The position numbers and the translations under genes were made by a program. The notes beneath the pieces were generated by a model. The model was not told the DNA's origin. It did no database searches and saw only the letters and a program-made list of their open reading frames with translations. Below, in pieces: positions 17,132 to 24,633 of a DNA stretch of 34,848 bases. Position 1 is the stretch's first letter, and every line of letters begins with the position of its first letter. Source of the stretch: Methanolobus vulcani (GTDB lineage Archaea; Halobacteriota; Methanosarcinia; Methanosarcinales; Methanosarcinaceae); the NCBI RefSeq assembly GCF_900100715.1, contig NZ_FNCA01000014.1:1-34848 (forward strand), given 5' to 3'.

Positions 17132-18666
17132 ACCTGTCAACTCATATCCCTATTATACTGATAGCTACTCCGATACTTGTGGCTGCACTTATGATACTTC
17201 TCAGGAAACAACCTGGTATACAGAAAGTGTTGAGCGTTGCTGTCTCATTTGCAATGCTGATCTTGAGTATAATCCTGCTTTCACAGGTATGGTCTGGCGG
17301 AATTCAGGCTTATGAGGTAGGAGAATGGGGAAAATACGGAATCATACTGGTGGCCGATCTCCTGAGTTCAGGAATGGTTGTGCTAACATCATTCGTATCA
17401 TTCCTTGCACTGATATATTCACTTGATTACATTGAGAAAAAGTCACTGAGTGCATCCTACTATCCGCTCTTCAGTCTGCTTGTAGCAGGACTTAACGGTT
17501 CATTCCTCACAGGTGATATCTTCAACCTTTTCGTATTCTTTGAGTTACTTCTTCTCTCATCATGCGGACTTGTGATTGCAAATGAGCAGGGCGGTGTCAC
17601 AAAGAGCTCCGATAAGATGGAAGCTACGTTCAAGTACCTCGTACTCAATATGTTAAGCTCGATTGTGATGCTTATTGCAGTATCTTCACTTTACGCAACA
17701 ACAGGAACACTGAACATGGCAGATATCTCAGTCAAGCTCAGTGCAATGAGTGCAGCAGGAACACTTCCATGGTATGTTTTCGCCATTGCTCTGATGTTCG
17801 TTGTGGTCTTTGGTAACAAAGCTGCAATTTTCCCGCTTCACTACTGGCTTCCGGATGTTCACCCCACAGCACCATCACCCATAAGCGCAATGCTTAGTGG
17901 TGTGCTTATCAAGGTAGGAGCATACGGAATGCTCAGGGTATTCTTCCTGATCTTCATTGACACTCTTGATATTTTCAAGCCTGTTATCATGTATCTTGCA
18001 CTGGCAACCATTGTTGTCGGAGCAATTTCAGCAGTAGCACAGACAGACGTAAAACGCCTGCTGGCCTATTCCAGTGTAAGCCAGATCGGTTATGTTTTCC
18101 TTGGAATCAGCTTTGGAAGTATCTACGGAATAACTGCAGCTCTTGTCTATCTTGTGAATCACGCAGTTGCAAAGTCGATGCTTTTCCTGACCTCAGGTGG
18201 GATAATTCACCATGCAGGGACCAGGGACATGCGAAAGATGGGAGGCATGGTTGATAGTGCACCGCTGATGTCACTTATGTTCCTTGTAGGTGCAATGTCA
18301 ATTGCAGGAATGCCACCGCTTGGAGGTTTCATTGCAAAGCTCAGTCTTTTTGATGCAGGTATTGGTGAACAGTATTATTTTGCAATAGGAATTGCACTCT
18401 TCTTTGCAATATTCACTCTCTTCTATATGTTCAGGGCAATGTTGCTCATGTTCTGGGGAGAGAAAAGGGATGTTGAAAAATATGGAGAATACTCCCATCA
18501 CGGAACCTCAGTTCTGATGGCAGTGCCAATCGTTGTGCTTGCACTGACAGTCGTTGCATTCGGTATTTATGCAGAGCCACTAATAACACTTGCAAATGCA
18601 ACAGCCCATCAGATACTTGATCCGCAACCATATATCGATGCTGTGTTGGTGAGGGTGGTAAGATGA
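17128..18666 (+). CDS. mrpD: Mrp antiporter subunit D
   Basis: A 512-residue antiporter-like subunit related to NuoM/NuoN with about 14 membrane spans. Characteristic stretches are LFVFFELLLLSSCGLV, FPLHYWLPDVHPTAPSPISA, MLSGVLIKVGAYGMLR (conserved Lys), AYSSVSQIGYVFLG and the broken-helix region GGFIAKLSLF. It overlaps mrpC by ATGA and mrpE by ATGA. Confidence 0.95.
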   Translation: MNLSTHIPIILIATPILVAALMILLRKQPGIQKVLSVAVSFAMLILSIILLSQVWSGGIQAYEVGEWGKYGIILVADLLSSGMVVLTSFVSFLALIYSLDYIEKKSLSASYYPLFSLLVAGLNGSFLTGDIFNLFVFFELLLLSSCGLVIANEQGGVTKSSDKMEATFKYLVLNMLSSIVMLIAVSSLYATTGTLNMADISVKLSAMSAAGTLPWYVFAIALMFVVVFGNKAAIFPLHYWLPDVHPTAPSPISAMLSGVLIKVGAYGMLRVFFLIFIDTLDIFKPVIMYLALATIVVGAISAVAQTDVKRLLAYSSVSQIGYVFLGISFGSIYGITAALVYLVNHAVAKSMLFLTSGGIIHHAGTRDMRKMGGMVDSAPLMSLMFLVGAMSIAGMPPLGGFIAKLSLFDAGIGEQYYFAIGIALFFAIFTLFYMFRAMLLMFWGEKRDVEKYGEYSHHGTSVLMAVPIVVLALTVVAFGIYAEPLITLANATAHQILDPQPYIDAVLVRVVR

Positions 18667-19157
18667 AAAGGTACATTGCCTATTCAGCTATACTGGCTCT
18701 GGTATGGTGTTTTGTCCATGGGACTGTAAACATTAACAATTTCATACTGGGACTTATTATCGCGCCATTTGTGATAAGGCCATTTAAGACATTGTTCAAT
18801 TTTGACAAGGAGTTCTCATTCAGCAATGCACTAAGCAAGATACCTGCTCAGATTAAGTATCTTTATGTGCTTATTGTGGAGATCATAAAGGCAAACATTA
18901 TGGTTGCAAAGATCGTCCTTCAGCCTAAGATCGATATCAAACCGGGAATCATTGCAGTTCCTATAGATACCAAAACAGATCTTGGAATCACTGCTATTGC
19001 AAATACTATTACCCTTACTCCGGGAACACTGACAATTGATATGTCCGATGACAGATGTCTCCTCTATGTGCATGCAATCGATGCAACTGACCCCGAGGGT
19101 GTGGCACAATCCATAAAGGATGATCTGGAAAAATATGTATTGGAGGCTTTCGAATGA
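18663..19157 (+). CDS. mrpE: Mrp antiporter subunit E
   Basis: A 164-residue protein with two or three N-terminal membrane spans followed by a soluble domain. The family pattern is visible in the LIVEIIKANIMVAKIVL stretch, TITLTPGTLTIDMSDDR and the C-terminal LYVHAID. MrpE is required for full complex function. ATGA overlaps on both sides. Confidence 0.93.
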   Translation: MKRYIAYSAILALVWCFVHGTVNINNFILGLIIAPFVIRPFKTLFNFDKEFSFSNALSKIPAQIKYLYVLIVEIIKANIMVAKIVLQPKIDIKPGIIAVPIDTKTDLGITAIANTITLTPGTLTIDMSDDRCLLYVHAIDATDPEGVAQSIKDDLEKYVLEAFE

Positions 19158-19420
19158 GTTTTATGTTACTCGAATATTCATTGATCTTCATGGTAATTTC
19201 TTTCATACCATGTATATACCGGGTCATCAAGGGCCCAACAATACCAGACAGGGTAGTGGCACTGGATGCCATGACCACAATAATAGTTGTAATGCTGGGT
19301 ATCTATTCATATGTCCAGGGATCCGTATTCTTCATGGATGTGGCACTTGTACTTGCTATTATCTCCTTTGTAGGAACTGTAACAGTTGCCAAGTATCTTG
19401 ATGATGGGGTGGTATTTTGA
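19154..19420 (+). CDS. mrpF: Mrp antiporter subunit F
   Basis: An 88-residue protein with three membrane spans. The pattern RVIKGPTIPDRVVALDAMTT and the C-terminal ALVLAIISFVGTVTVAKYL are typical of MrpF. ATGA overlap with mrpE, TTGA with mrpG. Confidence 0.93.
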   Translation: MSFMLLEYSLIFMVISFIPCIYRVIKGPTIPDRVVALDAMTTIIVVMLGIYSYVQGSVFFMDVALVLAIISFVGTVTVAKYLDDGVVF

Positions 19421-19788
19421 GCACAGTTTCAATGATCCTGAATATCTTCAGCAACATGATCCTTGTAATAGGTCTGTTTTTTGTCTTTTTGGCAATGCTC
19501 GGACTTGCAAGGCTTCCTGATGTTTATAACAGGTTGCATGCAACCACAAAGATAGGAACTCTTGGTGCTTTTGGTGTAATGCTCAGCATACTGCTTAAAG
19601 TAGGCTTTTCACCAATGGGTGTCAAGGCCATGACAGTAGCACTTTTCATTCTGGTCACATCTCCGGTTGCAGCTCATATGATAAGCCGTGCAGCCCACAG
19701 GCACGGTGTTGGTCTGTGTAAAGAGTCAGTGATCGATGAGTATGGAAAGGCATGCAATGCAGCCTGTCCTGAACCAGAAGAAGACTAA
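19417..19788 (+). CDS. mrpG: Mrp antiporter subunit G
   Basis: A 123-residue protein with three membrane spans, carrying LGLARLPDVYNRLHATTKIGTLG and SPVAAHMISRAAHRHG as in MrpG. It starts with TTG overlapping the mrpF stop (TTGA). A Cys-containing acidic C-terminal tail follows. Last gene of the operon. Confidence 0.93.
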   Translation: MSTVSMILNIFSNMILVIGLFFVFLAMLGLARLPDVYNRLHATTKIGTLGAFGVMLSILLKVGFSPMGVKAMTVALFILVTSPVAAHMISRAAHRHGVGLCKESVIDEYGKACNAACPEPEED

Positions 19789-19798
19789 ATTCAATGAT

Positions 19799-19834
19799 GA
19801 AGCAGCAGGTGCATTAATTTTGCACTGAAGCTTC
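19799..19834 (+). terminator. Terminator of the mrp operon
   Basis: GAAGC (19799-19803) pairs with GCTTC (19830-19834), with an inner GTGCA/TGCAC stem, and the hairpin is followed by a T-rich run (TTTCTTACTCTTTTATTTTC). It begins about 10 nt after the mrpG stop. Confidence 0.6.
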
Positions 19835-20027
19835 TTTCTTACTCTTTTATTTTCTATTTTTCAGACCATCTGATAATTGTTTTTGTGGTAATTCTTAGTT
19901 TTGTTTGAAATCATAAATACAAATGTTTATTTTCATTTTAAAGCCAACATCAGGATACCATCTGTATATACGAAAATTAGCATCTTAATTAAAATGTAGC
20001 AGTGTGAAATAAACTCCCGTTTTATCT

Positions 20028-20087
20028 GTGAGCGGGTTGGGGAGTGGGGGTTAGTGTGGGAGTGGGGTTAAAAACAGACCCGCTCAC
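20028..20087 (+). other. Stem-loop with G-quadruplex motif in the loop
   Basis: A 10-bp perfect stem, GTGAGCGGGT (20028-20037) with ACCCGCTCAC (20078-20087), encloses a loop containing four G-tracts (20039-20042, 20046-20050, 20058-20060, 20064-20067) separated by 3, 7 and 3 nt, which satisfies the usual G-quadruplex rule. It is the most G-rich stretch in a roughly 38-40% GC window and lies in a gene-free gap (19789-20326). Function is unknown: candidates are a regulatory RNA, a 3' structure, or a protein-binding site. Further on, only TATA-like stretches and a small TTATGCC/GGCATAA inverted repeat (20149-20189) are seen. Confidence 0.6.
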
Positions 20088-20326
20088 TGTGTGACTAGAT
20101 GAAATAATCCTATATAAGTGTTGCCTCTAGACTATATACAAAATAGATTTATGCCTAAAAAGGATAATATTAACACAACAATGGCATAAATGTCTCTCTA
20201 ATTTTGTAGACTACTTTATACAGATGAACAAAAACCTTATGAGCATTATGGTTCAATAAGCTTCATTCCTTTGCATGTCGACTTATAATATGCTTCTTAA
20301 AAAATAAACCTGTGTGTTCACTGAGA

Positions 20327-21382
20327 ATGACAAAAGAAACTAAGATCTTCTACGTAAGTGATAAACTTGAATCTGCACCTCTGAATGAAGCAGCAAAAAT
20401 ACTGTCACATGGTGGAACTGTTGCTTTTCCCACAGAGACAGTATACGGACTTGGAGCGGATGCTCTGGACGAAAAAGCTGTTATTAAGATATTTGAAGCT
20501 AAAGGCAGACCCGCTGACAATCCACTCATAGTTCATGTTTCTTCCAGAGAAGAATGCAAATCACTAGTAAGTAAAATTCCTGAAAAAGCATCTTTATTAA
20601 TGGATAGGTTCTGGCCTGGTCCTCTTACAATTATTATGGAAAGAACCGATATAGTTCCCGATGTCACTACCGGTGGACTTGATACGGTTGCAATAAGAGT
20701 GCCTGAAAATAAAATCGCAATTGAACTGATCAAAAGGTCAGGAAGACCCTTGGCAGCTCCCAGTGCAAATCTTTCAGGAAAACCAAGTCCAACATCAGCA
20801 GAACATGTTATTGCAGACCTTTCCGGGAGAATAGATGCTGTTGTTGATGGTGGTGATGTAATAATAGGGCTAGAATCAACTGTTATAGATGTAACTTCCG
20901 AGGTACCTGCGATTCTCAGGCCAGGGAAAATTAGTAGGGAGGAACTTGAGGATTGCATTGGGGAAGTGAAGATAGCCTATGACGACAAAGTCCATCCTGA
21001 AAGCGAAACAGTTCGTTCACCAGGAATGAAATATACGCATTATTCCCCCAAAGCCGGTGTAATTCTGGTGGAGGGTGATAGCAACGCAGTTGTTGGTAGA
21101 ATAAAGGAACTACTTGAAGATCTCAGCATGAGGGATGCAAAGATAGGACTAATGCTTACGGAAGATTCAGAGAAACATTTCTCTGGAGTAGAATCGTTCT
21201 CTATTGGCTGCAAAAACAAACCAGAACAGGCTGCAAAATCTCTCTTTTATGGTCTTCGTTTTCTTGATCTTAAGAATGTAGATATTATTATAGTAGATGG
21301 TTCATTTGATTCCAGGGGAATCGGTGCGGCAGTATTTAACAGAGTTCGCAAGGCAGCAGATATGATAATCAAGGTCCAGTGA
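20327..21382 (+). CDS. L-threonylcarbamoyladenylate synthase (Sua5/YrdC family)
   Basis: Makes threonylcarbamoyl-AMP from threonine, bicarbonate and ATP, the first step of the universal t6A37 tRNA modification; cytoplasmic. The protein is 351 residues from the ATG. The N-terminal YrdC domain (1-200) shows GGTVAFPTETVYGLGADA, KGRPADNPLIVHV, FWPGPLTII, VAIRVPEN, APSANLSGKPSPT and ILRPG, and the C-terminal half (about 225-350) is the Sua5-specific domain preceded by the linker SPGMKYTHYSP. The ATG at 20327 is preferred over GTG at 20312 because TTATAATAT at 20283-20291 predicts transcription starting near 20313; the leader is short and no ribosome binding site is clear. Confidence 0.93.
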   Translation: MTKETKIFYVSDKLESAPLNEAAKILSHGGTVAFPTETVYGLGADALDEKAVIKIFEAKGRPADNPLIVHVSSREECKSLVSKIPEKASLLMDRFWPGPLTIIMERTDIVPDVTTGGLDTVAIRVPENKIAIELIKRSGRPLAAPSANLSGKPSPTSAEHVIADLSGRIDAVVDGGDVIIGLESTVIDVTSEVPAILRPGKISREELEDCIGEVKIAYDDKVHPESETVRSPGMKYTHYSPKAGVILVEGDSNAVVGRIKELLEDLSMRDAKIGLMLTEDSEKHFSGVESFSIGCKNKPEQAAKSLFYGLRFLDLKNVDIIIVDGSFDSRGIGAAVFNRVRKAADMIIKVQ

Positions 21383-21386
21383 TCAT

Positions 21387-21620
21387 ATGAATAAAGAAAG
21401 GAAAGTTCAAATTCAAGATAAACAAAAGAACATTGCTATTCTTAAAAGGAATAAGGGCTTGCTCAAAGCAAATATACTGATTCTCAGTGCAGGTCTCTCT
21501 TTAAGCTATCTTGGTAAGGGAAACATAGGAGACCCTCTTATCTGGCTTGGAGTTATTATATTTGCGTACACTATGTTCACAGGAATAGTGGCCAGACAAC
21601 AATTAAAAGCCCGAAAGTAG
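21387..21620 (+). CDS. Small two-TM membrane protein
   Basis: A 77-residue protein with a basic N-terminus (NKERKVQIQDKQKN) followed by two hydrophobic segments (ANILILSAGLSLSYLG and LIWLGVIIFAYTMFTGIV) and a basic tail. It begins 4 nt after the Sua5 gene, with the short GTGATC spacer, and is probably co-transcribed. Family not recognised. It ends with TAG, followed by TAA after twelve more codons. Confidence 0.55.
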   Translation: MNKERKVQIQDKQKNIAILKRNKGLLKANILILSAGLSLSYLGKGNIGDPLIWLGVIIFAYTMFTGIVARQQLKARK

Positions 21621-21828
21621 TTCATTATTTTGAAAATGTGCATTTTTTACTAACATCAGGTACTAAACAATCTTCCTCATAATAGTTTCTTCAACCTTTA
21701 TTAAATCTGAAAACTATGGAAGAAATGGTGGTCGAAATTTGTCTCCGTCATCCCCAACTTTTTAGGGGACATAATCCTTAGTACCACTATACTATCAGGT
21801 ACCACCAACAAGCAAGCAAAGAGAAATG

Positions 21829-21867
21829 AATAGGCAGATTGGATGTAGTCTTCCGATACTGCCTATT
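21829..21867 (+). terminator. Strong hairpin with T-run after the Sua5 unit
   Basis: AATAGGCAG (21829-21837) pairs with CTGCCTATT (21859-21867), with additional TTGGA/TTCCGA pairing inside, and is followed by a GGCTTTTTTGG and later T-runs. It is about 210 nt after the preceding stop, so it could be a terminator or the end of a small RNA; a TCCCC/GGGGA hairpin lies at about 21751-21769. Confidence 0.45.
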
Positions 21868-22171
21868 TCTAAGGCTTTTTTGGCATTTTATTCTTAATCT
21901 TTTTTTTCATTAGTTCAGACAACTAATGTTTTTAATTTAGATATGTTTCCTTTGTTTGCTCCCACTTACAATGATTTTTTTGTTATTTTTATATTATTTT
22001 CTGGTTACTATGCTTTTCTACTTAACAATACTACAAAATATAGTTTCTTCATGATTTATTTCTTGTAAACACAAAACTAGTATCTGGAAACAATCTTGTC
22101 TCCATAGATTTAAAAGAGTGCCTTATTAAGGAATACCACCAGCGTACCCCCAACGTACCACCAAAAAATTA

Positions 22172-22205
22172 GAGATATAACTGACTTAAAGGTTAGTTAT
22201 ATCTC
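22172..22205 (+). terminator. Second hairpin with T-run in the gap before the cohesin genes
   Basis: GAGATATAACT (22172-22182) pairs with AGTTATATCTC (22195-22205) over 11 bp, followed by TATTCTTTTTTG. No gene is seen from 21621 to 22352, yet the gap has two such hairpins and repeated GTACCACC-like words (21780-21812 and 22132-22164). A small RNA ending at each hairpin is possible. Confidence 0.4.
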
Positions 22206-22263
22206 ACTACTATTCTTTTTTGTTTCTTATTATTATATTTTCGAGTATAGTAATTAAATCGGA

Positions 22264-22273
22264 ACTTATATAT
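22264..22273 (+). promoter_or_regulatory. Promoter of the cohesin-anchor gene
   Basis: CTTATATATT about 80 bp before the start at 22353 is a good archaeal TATA box; transcription would begin near 22296. The leader contains two small hairpins (TAGGC/GCCTA and GTAAC/GTTAC) just before the G-rich ribosome binding site. Confidence 0.5.
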
Positions 22274-22352
22274 TCTCACAGGTAAAACCCGAATAATAAT
22301 TACTGAACAACTAGGCCATAGCGCCTAAGAAACTGTAACTGGGGGTTACGTA

Positions 22353-23888
22353 ATGTGGAGTATAAACAATCTTTTTAGGTATTCAGCTCTGGCTCTTTTG
22401 GTTTTTGTGGCAGCTACTGTAAATGCATCGGCTGCAGCGTCAGTTTTCATTTCTCCTGAATCGAGTACGGTTTCACCGGGTGAAACTTTTACTGTTGATG
22501 TTAATGTAAATTCAGGTATCGATGATCTTAGAGCATTAAGCGTTAAGATAGATTATGACCCTGCGGTACTGGAAGTATTAAGTATAACAGAGGAGGATCT
22601 TATTGTAGATGGTTCACTTATTGAACCGGAAAGTGGTGATGATGGGGACGGAACTATAATCTATGGATTTGCAACACTAACGGATGAAAATTCTTATGCT
22701 CCCGGAAGTGGAACATTCATATCTATCGAATTTCAGGTGAAAGATACTGTAGAAGATGATGTTTATCATATCAATTTTGAGAACGTCCGGCTTAAGGATA
22801 AGAACAATGATGAAATTCAAGGAACAGCCACAGGAAGTTCCGTAATTGTCGGTAATGTTGCCGCTGGTTCAGTGTCCTCTCCGGAAATCATAGATTTCGG
22901 AAGTCCTGCAGAAAGTGGATCAACTGGAAGTTCCTCTGGTTCTATAACTACGATGGGAAGCAGTATTGACACGGGACAGCAATTGTCGTATGAATATATA
23001 TTCGGGTCCCATCCAGATGATTATCGTAAGCTGGTATCAAAAGGAATCGTACCCAGTGAAGAAGAATGGGATCAGAATCTCCCAATACTTGAGAGTAATA
23101 TTAAAAATGAACTGGAAGACAGGGGATATTTATTCTCAAGAGGAAAGATCATATCTGTGGGTGCTAACTCCGGCGGTTATCTCGTAATCGTATTTTATGA
23201 GCCATTAATGGTTGAAGGAGAGGAGGTTGATGCTACCTACGAAGTAATCCGCCAAAAAGCGATGGAAATGAACGTTACCAATGTTCCGGTGGAGTTTGGT
23301 GAAGGCACTGTTCCAGAGGCAAGCGCAAGATTGCAGAACTTGCTTCAAAAAGCTCAGGCAATGAATGCTATGAAACTTGAGAGCCTTATGGACAATGAAA
23401 GTTCCCTTTACGATCCGGAAATAATAGCTGTTGCCGGTGAGGTTCCTCTGATAAATACTGAAAAAGAGTGCTGGCAATGGTACTATCAGGATTCATATGC
23501 CATTTCTCTTAATATGAGTGATCCCATAGCTGAATATTTGCAAAATGGTATCCTACTGAATACAGGTCTCTCAACTTACGGTTATTTCGAAGTTAAGATC
23601 AATCAGGAAGCAGATATAAATAGAAAGTCACTGATCACTGATGTTTATGGGATTATAAATACGGCAGCTATGAAAGTAGGAGTTAACAATGTTCCTGTAG
23701 TTTTTAAGGTCGTTAATCCGGATGTTGCGGAAGATGTTCTAGCCTCAACCAATGATGAAGTTCCAGAGGAAAATCCGACCTCTGAAACTGAAGCACAACA
23801 GTCTCCCGGTTTTGGTTTCCTTATAAGTCTTTTATCTCTGTCTTTAGTGTATTGTATGGCAGTCTTATCCGGGAAACGAAAACCCTGA
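22353..23888 (+). CDS. Cohesin-domain surface protein with PGF-CTERM-like anchor
   Basis: A 511-residue secreted protein. Residues 1-28 are a signal peptide. Residues about 29-168 are a cohesin-like domain: VFISPESSTVSPGETFTVDV, DPAVLEVLSIT, GDDGDGTIIYGFATL and FISIEFQVK are the repeating features seen again in the 28184 protein. After a Ser/Gly linker, two related alpha/beta segments follow (about 210-330 and 370-460), each ending in a GVNNVPVVF / NVTNVPVEF motif. The C-terminus, PGFGFLISLLSLSLVYCM then GKRKP, fits the PGF-CTERM signal processed by archaeosortase, which attaches proteins to archaeol lipid. It would display one cohesin on the cell surface. Cohesin assignment is from sequence pattern only. 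Confidence 0.8.
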   Translation: MWSINNLFRYSALALLVFVAATVNASAAASVFISPESSTVSPGETFTVDVNVNSGIDDLRALSVKIDYDPAVLEVLSITEEDLIVDGSLIEPESGDDGDGTIIYGFATLTDENSYAPGSGTFISIEFQVKDTVEDDVYHINFENVRLKDKNNDEIQGTATGSSVIVGNVAAGSVSSPEIIDFGSPAESGSTGSSSGSITTMGSSIDTGQQLSYEYIFGSHPDDYRKLVSKGIVPSEEEWDQNLPILESNIKNELEDRGYLFSRGKIISVGANSGGYLVIVFYEPLMVEGEEVDATYEVIRQKAMEMNVTNVPVEFGEGTVPEASARLQNLLQKAQAMNAMKLESLMDNESSLYDPEIIAVAGEVPLINTEKECWQWYYQDSYAISLNMSDPIAEYLQNGILLNTGLSTYGYFEVKINQEADINRKSLITDVYGIINTAAMKVGVNNVPVVFKVVNPDVAEDVLASTNDEVPEENPTSETEAQQSPGFGFLISLLSLSLVYCMAVLSGKRKP

Positions 23889-23912
23889 ATTCTATTGTAG
23901 AAGGAATAATTT

Positions 23913-24323
23913 ATGAACGTGATAAGAATGATACCTTTTCTGAAAAGGTTTTTTCTTTATCTTACTCTTTTATTCATTTTATGGGTTCCAATAGGTGGAA
24001 GATATTTTGCTGCTTCAGTAGTTATTGTAGATTTTAAGAATTTCTTTTTGTTCTATCTACCTTTGAATTTCATACCTTTTATAGCTCTTGTACTTGCTAC
24101 AAAGCTTGAAAAGAGAAAAACCGTGAAGATTCTGATGATAGGTCTTGTATTGACTATTTTCTTCAATTTATTTATTGTATTTTTGCAGATACTTTTCATT
24201 TCTTACCAGGAACAATTACTCTACATATATGCTATTGGCAGGATAGCATTCCCATTTCTTTTATGGCTTGTTTTTACTTATGATATTGTCCTTGCTCCAT
24301 TGCAGGAAACATCCAATGAGTAA
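23913..24323 (+). CDS. Four-TM membrane protein of unknown function
   Basis: A 136-residue integral membrane protein with four hydrophobic segments (FFLYLTLLFILWVPIGG; FFLFYLPLNFIPFIALVLA; ILMIGLVLTIFFNLFIVFLQ; AFPFLLWLVFTYDIVL). It begins 24 nt after the cohesin-anchor gene with GAAGGAA before the ATG, so it is probably co-transcribed. It lacks the conserved Cys of exosortase/archaeosortase enzymes, so it is not a processing peptidase by this evidence. A membrane partner for surface-protein export is speculation. Confidence 0.6.
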   Translation: MNVIRMIPFLKRFFLYLTLLFILWVPIGGRYFAASVVIVDFKNFFLFYLPLNFIPFIALVLATKLEKRKTVKILMIGLVLTIFFNLFIVFLQILFISYQEQLLYIYAIGRIAFPFLLWLVFTYDIVLAPLQETSNE

Positions 24324-24481
24324 GCATTTTTTAAATCTCTATCTGAAAATTTATATTTAGTTGTTAGACGTGGCCACTTAATCTTCTTCACTCTTTAGTA
24401 TCAATGTTCAGTATCATTGTTATGTATCATTATTCAGGAACAGTATTTGTGAACAGTCTTCTGAATATCTATTTCTTATCG

Positions 24482-24633
24482 GTTTATAAAATCTGACCTC
24501 ATATCAATATTCGGGGTTGTCGGTGGGATTATCCAGGGCAACTTCACTTGGATATCATTGAACCGTTGGAGACGGAGTCATGTTCTGTGATATCGAAGAG
24601 TCGGTATGACTTAAGAAAGGAGGATAGTTAATA
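24482..24633 (+). promoter_or_regulatory. Promoter and structured leader of the dockerin protein
   Basis: GGTTTATAAAA (24481-24491) is a good TATA box; transcription would begin near 24512, giving a leader of about 120 nt. The leader contains an inverted repeat GATATCA/TGATATC (about 24551-24557 and 24579-24585) and ends with AAAGGAGGAT close to the ATG, an unusually strong ribosome binding site for an abundant protein. The gap 24324-24480 shows nothing else. Confidence 0.5.

Noticed and set aside
23913-24323. Archaeosortase or exosortase
   Set aside because: Only four TM segments and no catalytic Cys, Arg or His pattern of that family.
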